64,000 nt of DNA from Microvelia longipes (Eukaryota; Arthropoda; Insecta; Hemiptera; Veliidae): contig JACMZG010000040.1 in the NCBI GenBank assembly GCA_018340805.1, forward strand, positions 167,001-231,000. Reading direction: 5' to 3'. The position numbers and the translations under genes were made by a program. Shown in pieces: positions 11,200 to 24,000 of this stretch. Each line of letters opens with the position of its first letter. The first letter of the stretch is position 1. The notes below the pieces were generated by a model that did no database searches, was not told the origin of the DNA, and saw nothing but the letters and a program-made list of their open reading frames with translations.

Positions 11200-11760
11200 T
11201 ATTATTTATTTACTTACTTATTTTATTTATTTGTTTGTTTATTTTTTTCAATTTTTTTGTTGTAAATTTTAATTAAATTAATAGTTTCTGAAATAAATAT
11301 TTGAAATAAACAACTAAGAAATACTTAAATTGTGAATTGCAGATTAATAAGTTAATTAAAATAGAGAATAAGCATTTGCATGCATGCACTATTAAAAAAA
11401 AAAACACTCATAAATAGAACTCCCCGCCACAGCTCAAGAGTCTCTCTGAATACTCTTAAGTGGTGGGTCTCTTTGAATAATAATGATAAATTAATTGGTT
11501 TTTTTGTTATATTTGTACTAATGATTTTTGTAAAAATTATATTTGTTTATAAAAAAACAAATATAATGTGTGTACATATGTGTTTGTTTTTTGATTATAT
11601 TTGTTTGTTTATATTTGTTTATTTGTTTGTTTTTTGTTTTTTTTATTTGTTTGTTATTATATTTGTTTTTGTTTGTATTTGTTTTTGTTTTTATTTATTA
11701 AATAAAGAATATTATAAAAAAAAAAAAAAATATCTAGGGTCAGCAGGAAAAAGCACATAA
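11200..11760. repeat. T-rich low-complexity stretch
   Basis: TATTT and TTTG repeats, densest at 11570-11700. The phenylalanine-rich open frame at 11380-11760 is compositional. Confidence 0.7.
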
Positions 11761-12080
11761 GTCAAATTATTCAAATTTTTTTTCATACAATTAAAGTATT
11801 TCTCAGACCCTAATTAACCAAACGTTAAAACTACCTAAGTCAAAACTATCGTTAAAAAGGTAAATAAGGAAAAAAAATTTTTTACGGAGTTGAGTACACC
11901 ATTGAGTTGAGTACTGTTTAATTATCTTTAGTCTCTGGAGAAGGGGAAGGTCTACTCACTCTTAAAAAATACTGTTCTAAACAAAACACTATTGAGCACA
12001 CCTTTTTTTTTGTCATTTTTTTGTGAATATTATTTTTTAAATTGAAATTTATTGATTGAAACTATTATTTCTTAAAAATT

Positions 12081-12200
12081 AATTAAATTTAGCAATTTTG
12101 ACAGATAAAAACAGCTGTGAGCACACCTAAAATAAAGCTTAATTAAATTTAGCAATTTTGACAGATAAAAACAGCTGTGAGCACACCTAAAATAAAGCTA
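12081..12200. repeat. 60-bp tandem duplication
   Basis: Two consecutive 60-bp units starting AATTAAATTTAGCAATTTTG are identical except at the last base. A recent local duplication. Confidence 0.95.
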
Positions 12201-12219
12201 AGTAAATTGTCTTAAAAAT

Positions 12220-13145
12220 AAGTTTCAATCTAACCTATATGGAATAGGGATTTGGGGAAATGCAATTAAAGCTGAAAAAATTTTCATCATACAAAAAAAG
12301 ATTTTAAGAACAATTTTCAAAAAGAAACCTAAAAGTTTTTGCAAGCCTCTCTTTAAAAAAGAAAAAATATTAACTATTCGTTCCTTGTATATTCTAGAGA
12401 ATTTAAAAAAAGCAAAATTAAATTTGGAAGATTATAAAAAAATTAGAAACAAACATAGATATAATACAAGAAATCAGCTTAATTTAAGTTTTGAAAAACA
12501 TAGAACAAGCTTTTATAAACAAAGCTTAGACTACAACAGAGTTATATTGTTTAATAAGTTGCCTGGAAAATTAAAACAACTTAAGAGTTATAATTCTTGG
12601 CTGAACTTCGGTATACGGTGCACCCTGTTATCAATACTATATATCGATATATTTTTAGTTTAGAGATATGACGTAGGAATAATCGATATATGCCTTTTCT
12701 TTTACGTTTATGAACATATTTTATTATTTTTTTAAATGTTTTTTTGTTGTTTGTGTTTTTTTTATTTGTTGTGAAATGGTTTATAACTATTTTCACATTT
12801 TTTTAATGTTTTATGTTACGCACCACATCTAATTTTATGTTACGCGTATTTTTTACGTATTTTTGTGTTTGTTAATTTTAGGTTTTTTATTATATTTTTG
12901 TTGTTAATGTTTTCATTTATTTGTTGTATGGTTTTTTTTTTAATTTTTTAATTATAATTAATAATTTAACGACGCTGCTTATCTTTTAAGTGCTCAGTTC
13001 TCGTTTACGTGTCGCGTAACTAAAAATATATCGATATATAGAATTGGTAACAGGGTGCACCGTATACCGAAGATTTACCTAATTCTTTTGTAAATAAATG
13101 TAAATTAATTTTGGCGGAAACCCCTGTGTACAAATTAACAGACTT
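12220..13145 (+). pseudogene. LINE RT C-terminal fragment, split by a MITE
   Basis: With small frame breaks the plus strand reads IFIIQKKILRTIFKKKP, CKPLFKKEKILTIRSLYILE, RYNTRN and LFNKLPGKLKQLKSYNS. This is the thumb/C-terminal region shared by the other CR1/Jockey-type LINEs here. The frame stops at the MITE at 12599-13079 and resumes after it with FVNKCKLILAETPVYKL and a stop near 13145. Removing the MITE and one TSD copy rejoins the frame exactly. No catalytic RT core is present. Confidence 0.8.
12599..13079. mobile_element. 481-bp MITE with 8-bp TSD inside a LINE
   Basis: Ends GGCTGAACTTCGGTATACGG and CCGTATACCGAAGATTTACC. The inverted repeats continue through GTGCACCCTGTTA and the palindromic ATATATCGATATAT for about 55 bp. 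Flanked by TAATTCTT at 12591-12598 and 13080-13087. Interior is T-rich and non-coding. GG termini with an 8-bp target could fit Merlin or hAT; not resolved. Confidence 0.88.
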
Positions 13146-13479
13146 TTTATATAACATATAGTGCATTAATTTGTATTTTATTTTTATTTATTTATTAATT
13201 GATTGACATATTGTAATTATACATGTATTTGTATTTATAGACAATACAAATGTCTGTTCTGATCTGGTGCTACGACAGACTTCCAAACCGTAAGCCCAAG
13301 CTGAGATATTTTTATTTAGACAGGAAAACAGAATTTCAATTGTATCTTTGAAACAACTATTGTCCTGACAAATTATGAAGAGATCAAAAAGAAAGAATTT
13401 ATGATATTTTGTATTCCTACCAAGATATTAACAAAAAACATTAAAAACGAGACACGTTTTGGTCCACTATGATCGCACC
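13146..13479. other. LINE 3' UTR remnant and unassigned spacer
   Basis: The first part probably continues the 3' UTR of the LINE above. I recognise nothing else. Confidence 0.4.
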
Positions 13480-13605
13480 AGTGATGCAAAGTTAGGAAAC
13501 TTTTTTTGGGGGGTATCCCTAAACATGTCCAAACAGATTCCCAAAAATAATTTTAACCATTTATAAATTCGCAAAAAACCCTGTTCGTTGACTAGACTAT
13601 TGAGA
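13480..13605 (+). repeat. Dispersed repeat; empty site of a mariner-type MITE
   Basis: The sequence from TTTTTTTGGGGGGTATCCC to CCCTGTTCGTTGACTAGACT matches 36485-36990 and 45608-46115. Those copies carry a roughly 390-bp MITE where this copy reads straight through (TTTTAACCATTTATAAATTC). Confidence 0.75.
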
Positions 13606-13659
13606 TTTTAAGATATAAAGTTTTTATCATTAAGTTTTTTTATGCGTTAGTTATATAAG

Positions 13660-13735
13660 GATATAATATATTATTATAATAGATATATAATAATATAATA
13701 TATATAGATAATATATATATAATAATATTTTTTTT
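13660..13735. repeat. AT-rich (ATA/TA) microsatellite
   Basis: Irregular ATAATATA repeat, non-coding. Confidence 0.85.
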
Positions 13736-13769
13736 AAACTACAGCCTCTTTTATATATGGACTTATTAT

Positions 13770-13930
13770 ATTATAGCCTCTTTCGACTAAAATTTCTCGT
13801 ATATTTACGTCTAGGCCTCTTAGCCGCTTTCGAATGTGACATCTCGTATATTGTAGTCGAGACCCCTCGGCCTCATTCAACTACAATTTCTCGTATATGA
13901 ATCGCCTCAGCCTCTTTTAGCAATGGTTGA
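13770..13930 (+). repeat. Degenerate tandem repeat, roughly 55-bp units
   Basis: About three units share GCCTC, TTTCGA or TTCAACTA, and TCTCGTATAT. The style resembles the degenerate repeats at 15290-15560. Confidence 0.55.
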
Positions 13931-13988
13931 GAAATAAACGTGCCAACTGCCAAGTAGTGGTGTTTGAGAGTGTATTATATAAACTAAC

Positions 13989-14172
13989 TTTGTAGCGGCC
14001 CTGCATGCAGTATAACTTGTTCCCAGTGCTCATCTCACGCAATAATGAAAAGTTGTTCGTGTTCCAACAGCACTCCAGTGGATCACGATATACTTTAATA
14101 ATTGCGTGAGATGAGGACTAGAAACAAATTATACTGATACGAATTATACTGCATCCAGGGCTACCACAAAGG
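13989..14172. mobile_element. Small MITE downstream of the CCDC50-like gene
   Basis: The left end TTTGTAGCGGCCCTGCATGC with CTCATCTCACGCAAT is matched in inverse by ATTGCGTGAGATGAG and GCATCCAGGGCTACCACAAA. About 180 bp, non-coding. Confidence 0.7.
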
Positions 14173-14221
14173 CATTTCGTAAAATACATAATTAAACGAT
14201 CCTGGTTTAAGGGCTGACACG

Positions 14222-14227
14222 TTTATT
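14222..14227 (-). promoter_or_regulatory. Candidate poly(A) signal of the CCDC50-like gene
   Basis: On the minus strand this reads AATAAA, about 325 bases after the stop codon at 14551-14553. In AT-rich DNA such hexamers are common, so the assignment is tentative. Confidence 0.35.
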
Positions 14228-14550
14228 TGGTGCCAAACGCCATAATAAAATTCACTCCGAGACATGCTTAGACCAGTCTCACAAGAAACACGCATTTTAA
14301 TTGAAACGGTATGCGTATTTAATTTGACCACATAAAATTTTAATTACATAAAATTTAATATAGTGCGTATGCAATTAGTAAAAAGGAGAGATTATCAGGC
14401 GAGTTTAATTCGTTAGTTTTGCATGTCTGCAGAGGCCATCCACAGTCACTTGTGCTACAGTCACTTCCCATGTTGTTCAGTTTTTACTGTTTACACCACA
14501 ATCTTTACAAAAGGTTATATGATTGGTTGTTATATTTTTATCAAAATAAA

Positions 14551-15043
14551 TCAACTGCTATTACCAATTTGAGGCTGAGGTCTGATAGGACTCGATCTCT
14601 GCGTGGAATACGTAGGATCAATAACGGCCGCAATATTCATTACTGGACCTCCGACAGAATTCAAAATGGAACTGACTTCGAAATTCCTTTCGACCTCGCT
14701 GTTAGGTCTGTGTGAACTTTCAAAACTTCTATCAAGTTCATTCCTACTATTGGGTCTTCCGTGTGAACTTGTTCTTGAATCAGGCCTCGAATCGTTACTC
14801 TTGGTCGAAGACTTGCTTTTTCTTAGTTCGAAATTTCCGTCGTAATATCGTTCGGCTTTGGTATAAGTTTTGTCGTAAACTCCGTTCAGCTGTCGTTCTT
14901 GACTGCTTTCTCGACTCATCCGTTCAACGACAGATCTGTTTTTCATTTCTCGTGTGTCTCCATCCTCTTCTAGAGTTTCATGAGACGAATCAGCCAAATT
15001 TTCTAGTGTTTCAATTTCATTTTCTCCGCCTTGTGTTTCTCGC
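14551..15043 (-). CDS. CCDC50: CCDC50-like terminal coding exon
   Basis: The 493-nt exon starts after TTTTTTTCAG at 15044-15045, completes a split AAG codon, and ends at TGA (14551-14553). It encodes 163 whole-codon residues: an acidic start (ENEIETLENLAD), then Ser/Arg/Asn-rich disordered sequence with repeated SRP/SRN motifs, and the end RPQPQIGNSS. A disordered basic tail fits the C-terminus of CCDC50 proteins. Open throughout. Confidence 0.88.
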
Positions 15044-18000
15044 CTGAAAAAAATAAATTATTACACATTTTTTAAATCAAGGTTGTTTTCAAACAACATT
15101 CTTTGTTGTTTGGAGTAATAATTTATTTTTATTTTTAAGGTTTGTTAGAAAAAAAAATGAAAATAAGAATATAACGACGTATATTAAATGACATCAATAT
15201 CTGGAGATAAAATGTTGAATGCACCACGGGAGTAAAGTAAAATGTTTATCTTGCAGTTTTTACTTCCAGAGAAAAGTAATTATAAACCCTCTGAGGCTTT
15301 GACTCGGGAATTAACTGTCAAAACTTCCTCGGCTTAGCCTCAGAAGTTAATTGTCATAAGTCTCTCTGCTTTGCCTTGGGAGTTAAATAAAAAACATCGG
15401 CTCCTCCACGGGAATTTAAATAAAAACCTTTGGCTACGCCTCGGGAGTTTAAGTAAAAACTCTTCAGCTGCGCCTGAGGAGTTAAATAAAAAATCATTGG
15501 GCATCGCCTAGGGAGTTAAATACATTGATTCCCTCAGCTTTCGCCCTAGGAACCAACTTATTTTTTAGGGAAATAATAGCATTCTTTACTCCCTAGGTGC
15601 CTAAATAACTATTTCCATAAATAAGAATAACATTTAAAAAAAAAACGATTACTTTTGTTCTTCGAGCTGTTTTTTGGCCAGTGCTTTTGCCTTTGCCTTT
15701 TCTCTTGCCCTTTTTGCTCTGGCTCTTTCCTGAAAAAAAATAAAAATAAAAGTAGGATAAATTCTTTGATGAACATATATCCCCTGACCACCACTGTGGC
15801 CGAGGTTGTTTGAGCGTTAGTCTTTACACTGATCATTGACACCATGAAGGTCTGGGGTTCGCATCTCAGGTTACGCTCTCAGTTTACATAAAATTATTGT
15901 TGAGATAAATTAGCGTCAACTTTAGAATACACTTTGAGCGTAACGGTTGCTACTACCACCCCAGGTGGTTCCCACAGGGTTTGTCCCTGATGAGTTGCAA
16001 GGTTCTAAACGGGCATTATTATTATTATATCCCCTGACTCCATTGGTCAGGCATAAAAATGCCTTTCATAAAGCTTGATTAGGGCAAAAAATATATAAAT
16101 AGAGAAAGGTGGTCCTGGAAAATGGGGATAGTGAAACATATGGTAACAAATCAGTTGACAGCGTGAGAAAATAATGCAAGGGAGCCAATGGGATTAGTCC
16201 TGGATGTTAAACCACGCCCACAATTTTACATCAGACCAACCTTATTGGCCATTGATTCTAGAATGATTATAACTGTCTGGAATTATATCATTATACAGGA
16301 CAAATTATATAATCACCTTATCTTGTAGCATTTTAGCGATTTCAGCATCTTGTGCCTCCATAGCTATAATATGATCTCTTTCTAACATGTCTACTTCAGT
16401 CTCTAATTCCTCCTGGAGCTTTCGAGCTATTTCCTGAAATAAAAAATGATGTGACAAAACCACGATAACATTTAAAACCCTACAACTCAGTCTTTTAGCG
16501 AATTCCCTTTGGAAAAAAATCGCTAATGGGATCATGGCGGGAGTCGAGCCTTGGACCATGACATAAATCCAGTTCAGAGGTCCCAGATGACGAAAACATA
16601 AGCTTCGGGAATTTTTTTTTTACAAACTGTGCCTTATTATGGCAGAGCCAATCAAGGTGGATATAGATGAGAGAATTTTGACGAGTGTTATAACTCTAGA
16701 CAACTGCAAGGTTGATATAGATGAGAGAATTTTTATAATAGACAACTGCAAAGGTTGATATAGATGAGAGAATTTTATAACTCTAGACAACTGCAAGGTT
16801 GTTATTATAGATGAGAGAATTTTATAACTCTAGACAACTGCAAGTTGATATAGATGAGAGAATTTATAACTCTAGGACAACTGCAAGGTGATATAGATGA
16901 GAGAATTTGACGAGTGTTATAACTCTAGACAACTGCAACCTAGACAACTGCAAGGTTGATATAGATGAAGAATTTTATAACTCTAGACAACTTGATATAG
17001 ATGAGAGAATTTGTTAGACAACTGCAAGGTTGATATAGATGAGAGAATTTTATAACTCTAGACAACTGCAAGGTTGATATAGATGAGAGAATTTTATAAC
17101 TCTAGACAACTGCAAGGTTGATATAGATGAGAGAATTTTATAACTCTAGACAACTGCAAGGTTGATATAGATGAGAGAATTTTATAACTCTAGACAACTT
17201 CAAGGTTGATATAGATGAGAGAATTTTGTTATAACTCTAGAAGCTGCAAGGTTGATATAGATGAGAGAATTTTGACGATAACTCTAGACAGCTGCAAGGT
17301 TGATATAGATGAGAGAATTTTGACGAGTGTTATAACTCTAGACAGCTGCAAGGTTGATATAGATGAGAAGAATTTTGACGAGTGACAGCGCAAGGTTATA
17401 TAGAAGAGAATTTGACGAGTGCTATAACTCTAGACAGCTGCAGGTTTGATATAGATGAGAGAATTTTGAGATTGTATAACTCTAGACAGCTGCAAGGTTG
17501 ATATAGATGAGAGAATTTTGACGAGTGTTATAACTCTAGACATCTGCAAGGTTGATATAGATGAGAGAATTTTGACGAGTGCTATAACTCTAGACAACTG
17601 CAAGGTTGATATAGATGAGAAAATTTTGGCGAGGTTATAACTCTAGACAACTGCAAGTTGATATAGATGAGAGAATTTTGACGAGTGTTATAACTCTAGA
17701 CACTGCAAGGTTGATATAGATGAGAGAATTTGACGAGTGCTATAACTCTAGACAACTGCAAGGTTGATATAGATGAGAGAATTTTGACGAGTGTTATAAC
17801 TCTAGACAACTGCAAGGTTGATATAGATGAGAGAATTTTATAACCTCTAGACAACTGCAAGGTGATATAGATGAGAGAATTTTTGACGAGTGTTATAACT
17901 CTAGACAACTGCAAGGTTGATATAGATGAGAGAATTTTGACGAGTGCTATAACTCTAGACAGCTGCAAGGTTGATATAGATGAGAGAATTTTGACGAGTG

Positions 18001-21000
18001 TTATAACTCTAGACAGCTGCAAGGTTGATATAGATGAGAGAATTTTGACGAGTGTTATAACTCCAGACAGCTGCAAGGTTGATATAGATGAGAGAATTTT
18101 GACGAGTGTTATAACTCCAGACAGCGCAAGGTTGATATAGATGAGAGAATTTGACGAGTGTTATAAACTCTAGACAACTGCTATAGAGAGAGAATTTTGA
18201 CGATGTTTATAACTCCAGACAGTGCAAGTTGATATAGATGAGAGAATTTTGACGAGTGTTATAACTCTAGACAGCTGCAAAGTTGATATAGATGAGAGAA
18301 TTTTGATGAGTGTTTATAACCTAGACAGCTGCAAGGTTTATATAGATGAGAGAATTTTGACGAGTGTTATAACTCTAGACAGCTGCAAGGTTGATATAGA
18401 TGAGAAAATTTTGGCGAGTGTTATAACTCTAGACAACTGCAAGGTTGATATAGATGAGAGAATTTTGACGAGTGTTATAACTCTAGACAGCTGCAAAGTT
18501 GATATAGATGAGAGAAATTTGACAAGTGTTATAACTCTTGACAGCTGCAAAGTTGATACAGATGAGAGAATTTTGATGAGTGTTATAACTCTAGACAACT
18601 ACAAGGTTGATATAGATGAGAGAATTTTGACGAGTGTTATAACTCTAGTCATGGTTTAAGCAACATGACACTAAAGCACACTCGCCTAAACTCAGACATC
18701 TGCTTCTATTTTGTCCAACTTCAGCCTAAAAAATGTAAGTTCAGTATATTCGACTGCTAAGGAATAGTTGAACCACTTTAACCTCAACAAGGTAGTTCAC
18801 TTCTTTGTAGCCTAAGTTAAAAACTCTTACACATTTCTAAAACATTTTAAGCATACCACATGACACCGAAGTAAGTGAAACATATACTTTCCTGTCTAAG
18901 ATCAGGTCTTTTTTGTAAAATAAGAACCCTATTAGCCTCAATGCTAGGGCCACATGATAAAATATGATTTGACAGACAAGGGAATGCCCATCCGTAGTAT
19001 AACATCAATAAAACATTCGTGGCATTGAACTTTTTAAGTTTTCTATGAAAATGGTAAACAGAATTTAGCTTTGCAACAACGAATTCAACATGGTAACTAT
19101 ATTCATCATATTTTATCATATCATTTATCATATTTTATTTTTTACACATTTTTATTAAAATTATATATCTTTAGTTAATTACTTTATTTTTTAAGTTTAT
19201 ATTATACTTGCTATTAAATAAGTACTTATATGTAAGGAAGAAAATCAATTTAATTAGTTTATAATTATTAATACATTTCTTTAATTAGTTGTTTTTAAAT
19301 CAGTAATTTTTCTTTTTTACTTTTTATTTTAACAATAAAGATATAATTTAATTGATTAATTTGCTTTATATATATATAAAAAAAAAGATAATTTATCTAT
19401 AATATATATTATTATAGAGACAGAGCCCTCGCTCTAGTGTTTTTATCACTTACTGAGTGCTCTCCCTTTTAATTGAATTATGTAAATTTAATGTAATTTA
19501 AAAAAAAAAAATAAAGTGGAAATAAATATTATTAAACTGCGTAGGCTTCCGCGGTTATTGTCATGAAGATTTAGGTCTTCGGTGGTGACTGCGTCATGTA
19601 GATGAAGAATCCGACGTTTGGCTTCCACTGTGGGAGGCATCTTCAGGATGTAGGCATCAGACACAATGCTCTACAAAATCTGTCTACAAAACTGAAAGTT
19701 TTGTAGAGCATTGTGTTTCTATCCATAATGTCCTATATCCCTGAAGATGCCTCCCACAGTGGAATGAAATGTCGGATTCTTCATCTACATTGACGCGGTC
19801 ACCACCGGAAGACCTAAATCTTCATTATTATTATTATTTTAAATTATTATCTAAAATTAAACCTAATACTTTAGTAAATGACACACAACATAAAGGACTA
19901 GAATACACACATACAGACACAAATATACATAGATACATATCAAATTGATGTTGGTAGTACCCTTAATAATGTTTTGATAAGAAGATTGTATCCATTAGGG
20001 TTACATTAGGGTTTTTACTCTAAAATCGTTGTTTTTATTTAACCCTAATGGATACAATCTTCTTATCTAGATACATATCTGTGATTAAATAATATTATAT
20101 AATTGTAAAAAAATATATATAAATAAATTATACCACTAAAGAGAGGTGGTATATAAGTAATTAGATATATGATTAGGAACTGTTAGGATAAAAGTCATTC
20201 ATTCATGTAAAAGGTCTCAGGGGAAGCAAATGGTGAAAGAAGTTTAAGAGATTATAAGCTAGGATAGTGCTTATAGGATTGAGTATTACATCAAGTTGAT
20301 TAATGTAATAAGGAGATTGTTGAGGAAGAGATATCTATTGATATATAGAGCTAGGTAGTGAGATCTTAAAGGTTGATATACAGGACAATGAAATAGTACA
20401 TGCACCTTAGTATAATACTATATATAGAAGGAGCACTACTGATAACACGAAAGGCGGTTCACTGGTGCACTTAAGTAATGCTGCCACCCTAACAATATTA
20501 CAATTTTCTAAAAAAAAGTTGGCAAACCTTCCGGTTGCTAAATTATTATGTTCTATTATTAATTAATGATTAATATTCATAAAATACTAATATAAATATC
20601 GGTGCATTACAATTTTTAAGCATTTTAAATTTGTAGTTTGACGTATTATTAAAATTTATATTAAAAGTAGTCCTCGTCAACTAAATGTAGATCTTGTATT
20701 CCGCCACCCGTTTTGCCATCTAAGACCGGTTTTTTATAAATTACTCAGCAAGTGTTTTAATTATTATATTAGTTCTTTACGATCTTTCTTCATAATAGAA
20801 TTTATGACACATATTTAAAATAATGTTTTGTTGTCAGGTTGCAGCATTACTTAGTGCACCAGTCAACCGGCTTTCGTGTTATCAGTGAATTAAATGTGTT
20901 TACGTCCTGTGCTCCTTCTATATATATATTTACCGGCACCATCAACCGGCTTCGTGTTATCAGGGAATTACATTGTGTTTACGTCCTGTGCTCCTTCTAT

Positions 21001-24000
21001 ATATAGTATTATTCTAAGGCACCAGTCAACCGGCTTTCGTATTATCAGTGGAATTACATTGTGTTTACAGTCCTGTGCTCCTTCTATATATAGGTATTAT
21101 TCTATGGCACCAGTTCAACCGGCTTTCGTGTTATCAGTGTGAATTACATTGTGTTTACAGTCCTGTTGTCCTTCTATATAGTATTATTCTAAGACATGCA
21201 CCAAGTCTTCAGGTTCTTGACAGTTGCAAACTTGACAATTATTGGGCCGATGAAGCTAACGTAGATTACTATTAGGGTCAGACATAAATTATATCTATGA
21301 AAATGTTTTATTTGAAATACCTGATCCTTCATCTCTTGCATGTGCCTATCTAATTCTGGGGTAGATGGTGGAGGTGGCCACATATCTCGAGAACTAGGTC
21401 CTGCCATATTTTCCTCATCGGCAACCGTTATCTCATCTTCTTCTTGAATAAGACGAGGTATGGGGTGAGATTGAGAAGTTGACGGATTTGCAGGACGTAC
21501 TTTCGAAGATTCAACAGTAGACCCGTGGGCATGAAGTCTAGAGTGAAGGTGAGCCTGATCACCTTGAGTATGCAAAGACTGAATTACTGAGTGCTGTTCA
21601 GTATTATACTGAGAAATCTGACCACTATGAACTCTTGACTGAACAGTAACCCTTGACTGTTCATGAGTCCCTGGAGATTGCACTAAGTGCTTTGATTGTC
21701 CACCAAATCCCTGCAAAGAGTTTGACTGAACAGGAAACTGATTTGAGTTAGATGGCTGATCAGTATATGCCTGAACAGATCTGACATGGGACAGTCCATC
21801 TTCTATATCGACAGCTATTCTCGGATTCCTTGCTCTATCATCTGGCAACCTAAAATCACATAATATCATACTATTAATATCATACTATAGAGCAGAATAA
21901 TAGACGTAGATAAAAAATCAGGACTTAATAATACTATATAAATAAATCAGGACTAATAATACAATAAATGAAGTAAGACTTTTAATACTTAAAATATCTC
22001 TGGACTATTAATAATACATAAATGAAGTAGGACTAATAATACTATAAATAAATCAGGACTAATAATACTATAAATAAAGCAGGACTAATAATGCTATAAA
22101 TAAAGCAGGACTAATAATACTATAAATGAAGTAGGACTATATACTATAAGATAAATCAGGACTAATAATACTATAATAAAGCAGGACTAATAATACTATA
22201 AATAAAGCAGGACTAATAATGCTATAAATAAAGCAGGACTAATAATATTATAAATAAAGCAGGACTAATAATACTATAAATGAAGGAGGACTAATAATAC
22301 TATAAATAAAGCAGGACTAATAATACTATAAATAAAGCAGGACTAATAATACTATAAATAAAGCAGGACAAATAATACTATATCATATCATATCATATAT
22401 TTCTCTGTAAGTACAATTTTATTGGTATAATGAGTTAAGTCAAAATTAAGGCTAGAACATACAAAATACAGTCAATTTTTACGTAAATATAAAAATAATC
22501 AATTCTAATTTAACCTAACTATTCTAAATTTTTAAATTGTAAAAATATTTAATAAATAAGATAGTTAACAAATACAACCAAATTAATATACAAATGAACA
22601 ACATGTAATAAATATGACGATTATAAACATGTATAAATATGACGATTATGGTCAGCTTGGCCGAAACGTCGCCACATTAATTCATTTTTTTATTAACCCA
22701 TTCTTGGACTATCAACATTAAAAGTAATAAATAAAAGTGATAACAAAAACATATATTATATCTTTTTATTTTATTTTATAAATCCGTAATTTTGTAATAT
22801 ATTTTTTATTTTTTTGTCCGTATTTTTGTTGTATCCGTAATAGCTTTTTCTGTGAGCATTTTTTTTGCATTCATCAACAAACACTTTATAAGCTTGTTGG
22901 TTCTGTAAACCTGCTGGAAGTTTGTTAAAAAAACACTATTCCATTATGATATGTGGTGACTTTTCATAAAGTTTTGTATTGTGCTTAGAAATAAGTAAGT
23001 TTGAATTATTTCTAGTTTTATAGGTATGATTGTCCATATTCTTTTTATACTGACTGAGGTTATTTTTAATGATCTTTAAGTTTTCTAAAATGTAAATAGC
23101 AGGCAATGTTAGTATTTTTTCTTTTCTGAAGATAGGCTTACAAGAAGATCAAAAGCTTTTACCAAACATCGCTCGTAATACCTTTTTTTGTACGATGAAA
23201 GTTTTTTTAGTTTGAGAAGAACTTCCCCATAGAACAATGCCGTATAGTAGGGACTGAAATTGTCCATAGTGTAAAGTTAAAAGCTATTTTTCGGTTAAAT
23301 AGCTTTTTAAATATTTTATCAAAGAGTATTTTTAAGTTTTTTACTGACGCTATCAATTTGTTTGTTGTAAGTCATATTTTCATCAAGTATAACTCCCAGT
23401 AATTTAGATTCCGTGCAATTTTTAATTTGATTATCTCCCAACTTTAAACCGCCTCCGTGGCCGAGGTCGTTAGAGCGTTAGTCTTTACACTGACCTTTGA
23501 CACCCACGGAGGTCTGGGGTTCGTATCCCAGGTTACGCTCTCAGTTTATATAAAAAATTATTGTTTAGATATATTATCGCCAACTTTAGAATACACTTAG
23601 AGTGTAACGGTTGCTACTACCACCCGAGGTGGTTCCCGCAGGGTTTATCCCTGATGAGCCGTAAGGCTCTAAACGGGCATTATTATTATATTATTATATC
23701 TCCCAACTTTAAATTATACAAAATTCTATTAGTATTCTTGTTACAAAATGAAATATATTCTGTTTTCTCAGAATTAACTATTAATTTATTGTATTTCACC
23801 CATTTCAGAAGGTATTTTAAGAATGTATTTACCGTTATTTCTAATTTTTCTTTTTTTGTAGAGTGGATAACAGCCGCAACATCATCTGCATAAAGGCTTA
23901 GACTAACATTTTGAAATTTAAGGGATTCCACAAGGTCATTTATGTAAATTAAAAATAAAAGGGGCACCAAAATTGACCCTTGGGGCACCCCCCTGAAAAT

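Noticed and set aside
14419..15047. Plus-strand open frames opposite the last CCDC50-like exon
   Set aside because: They are antisense shadows of a spliced exon with clear homology context.
16636..18655. CRISPR-like array
   Set aside because: There are no unique spacers; the whole unit repeats with point changes, and the setting is eukaryotic.
17696..18659. Open frames of 18-residue repeats on both strands
   Set aside because: The 54-bp minisatellite is 18 codons, so open frames appear on both strands. It lies in an intron.
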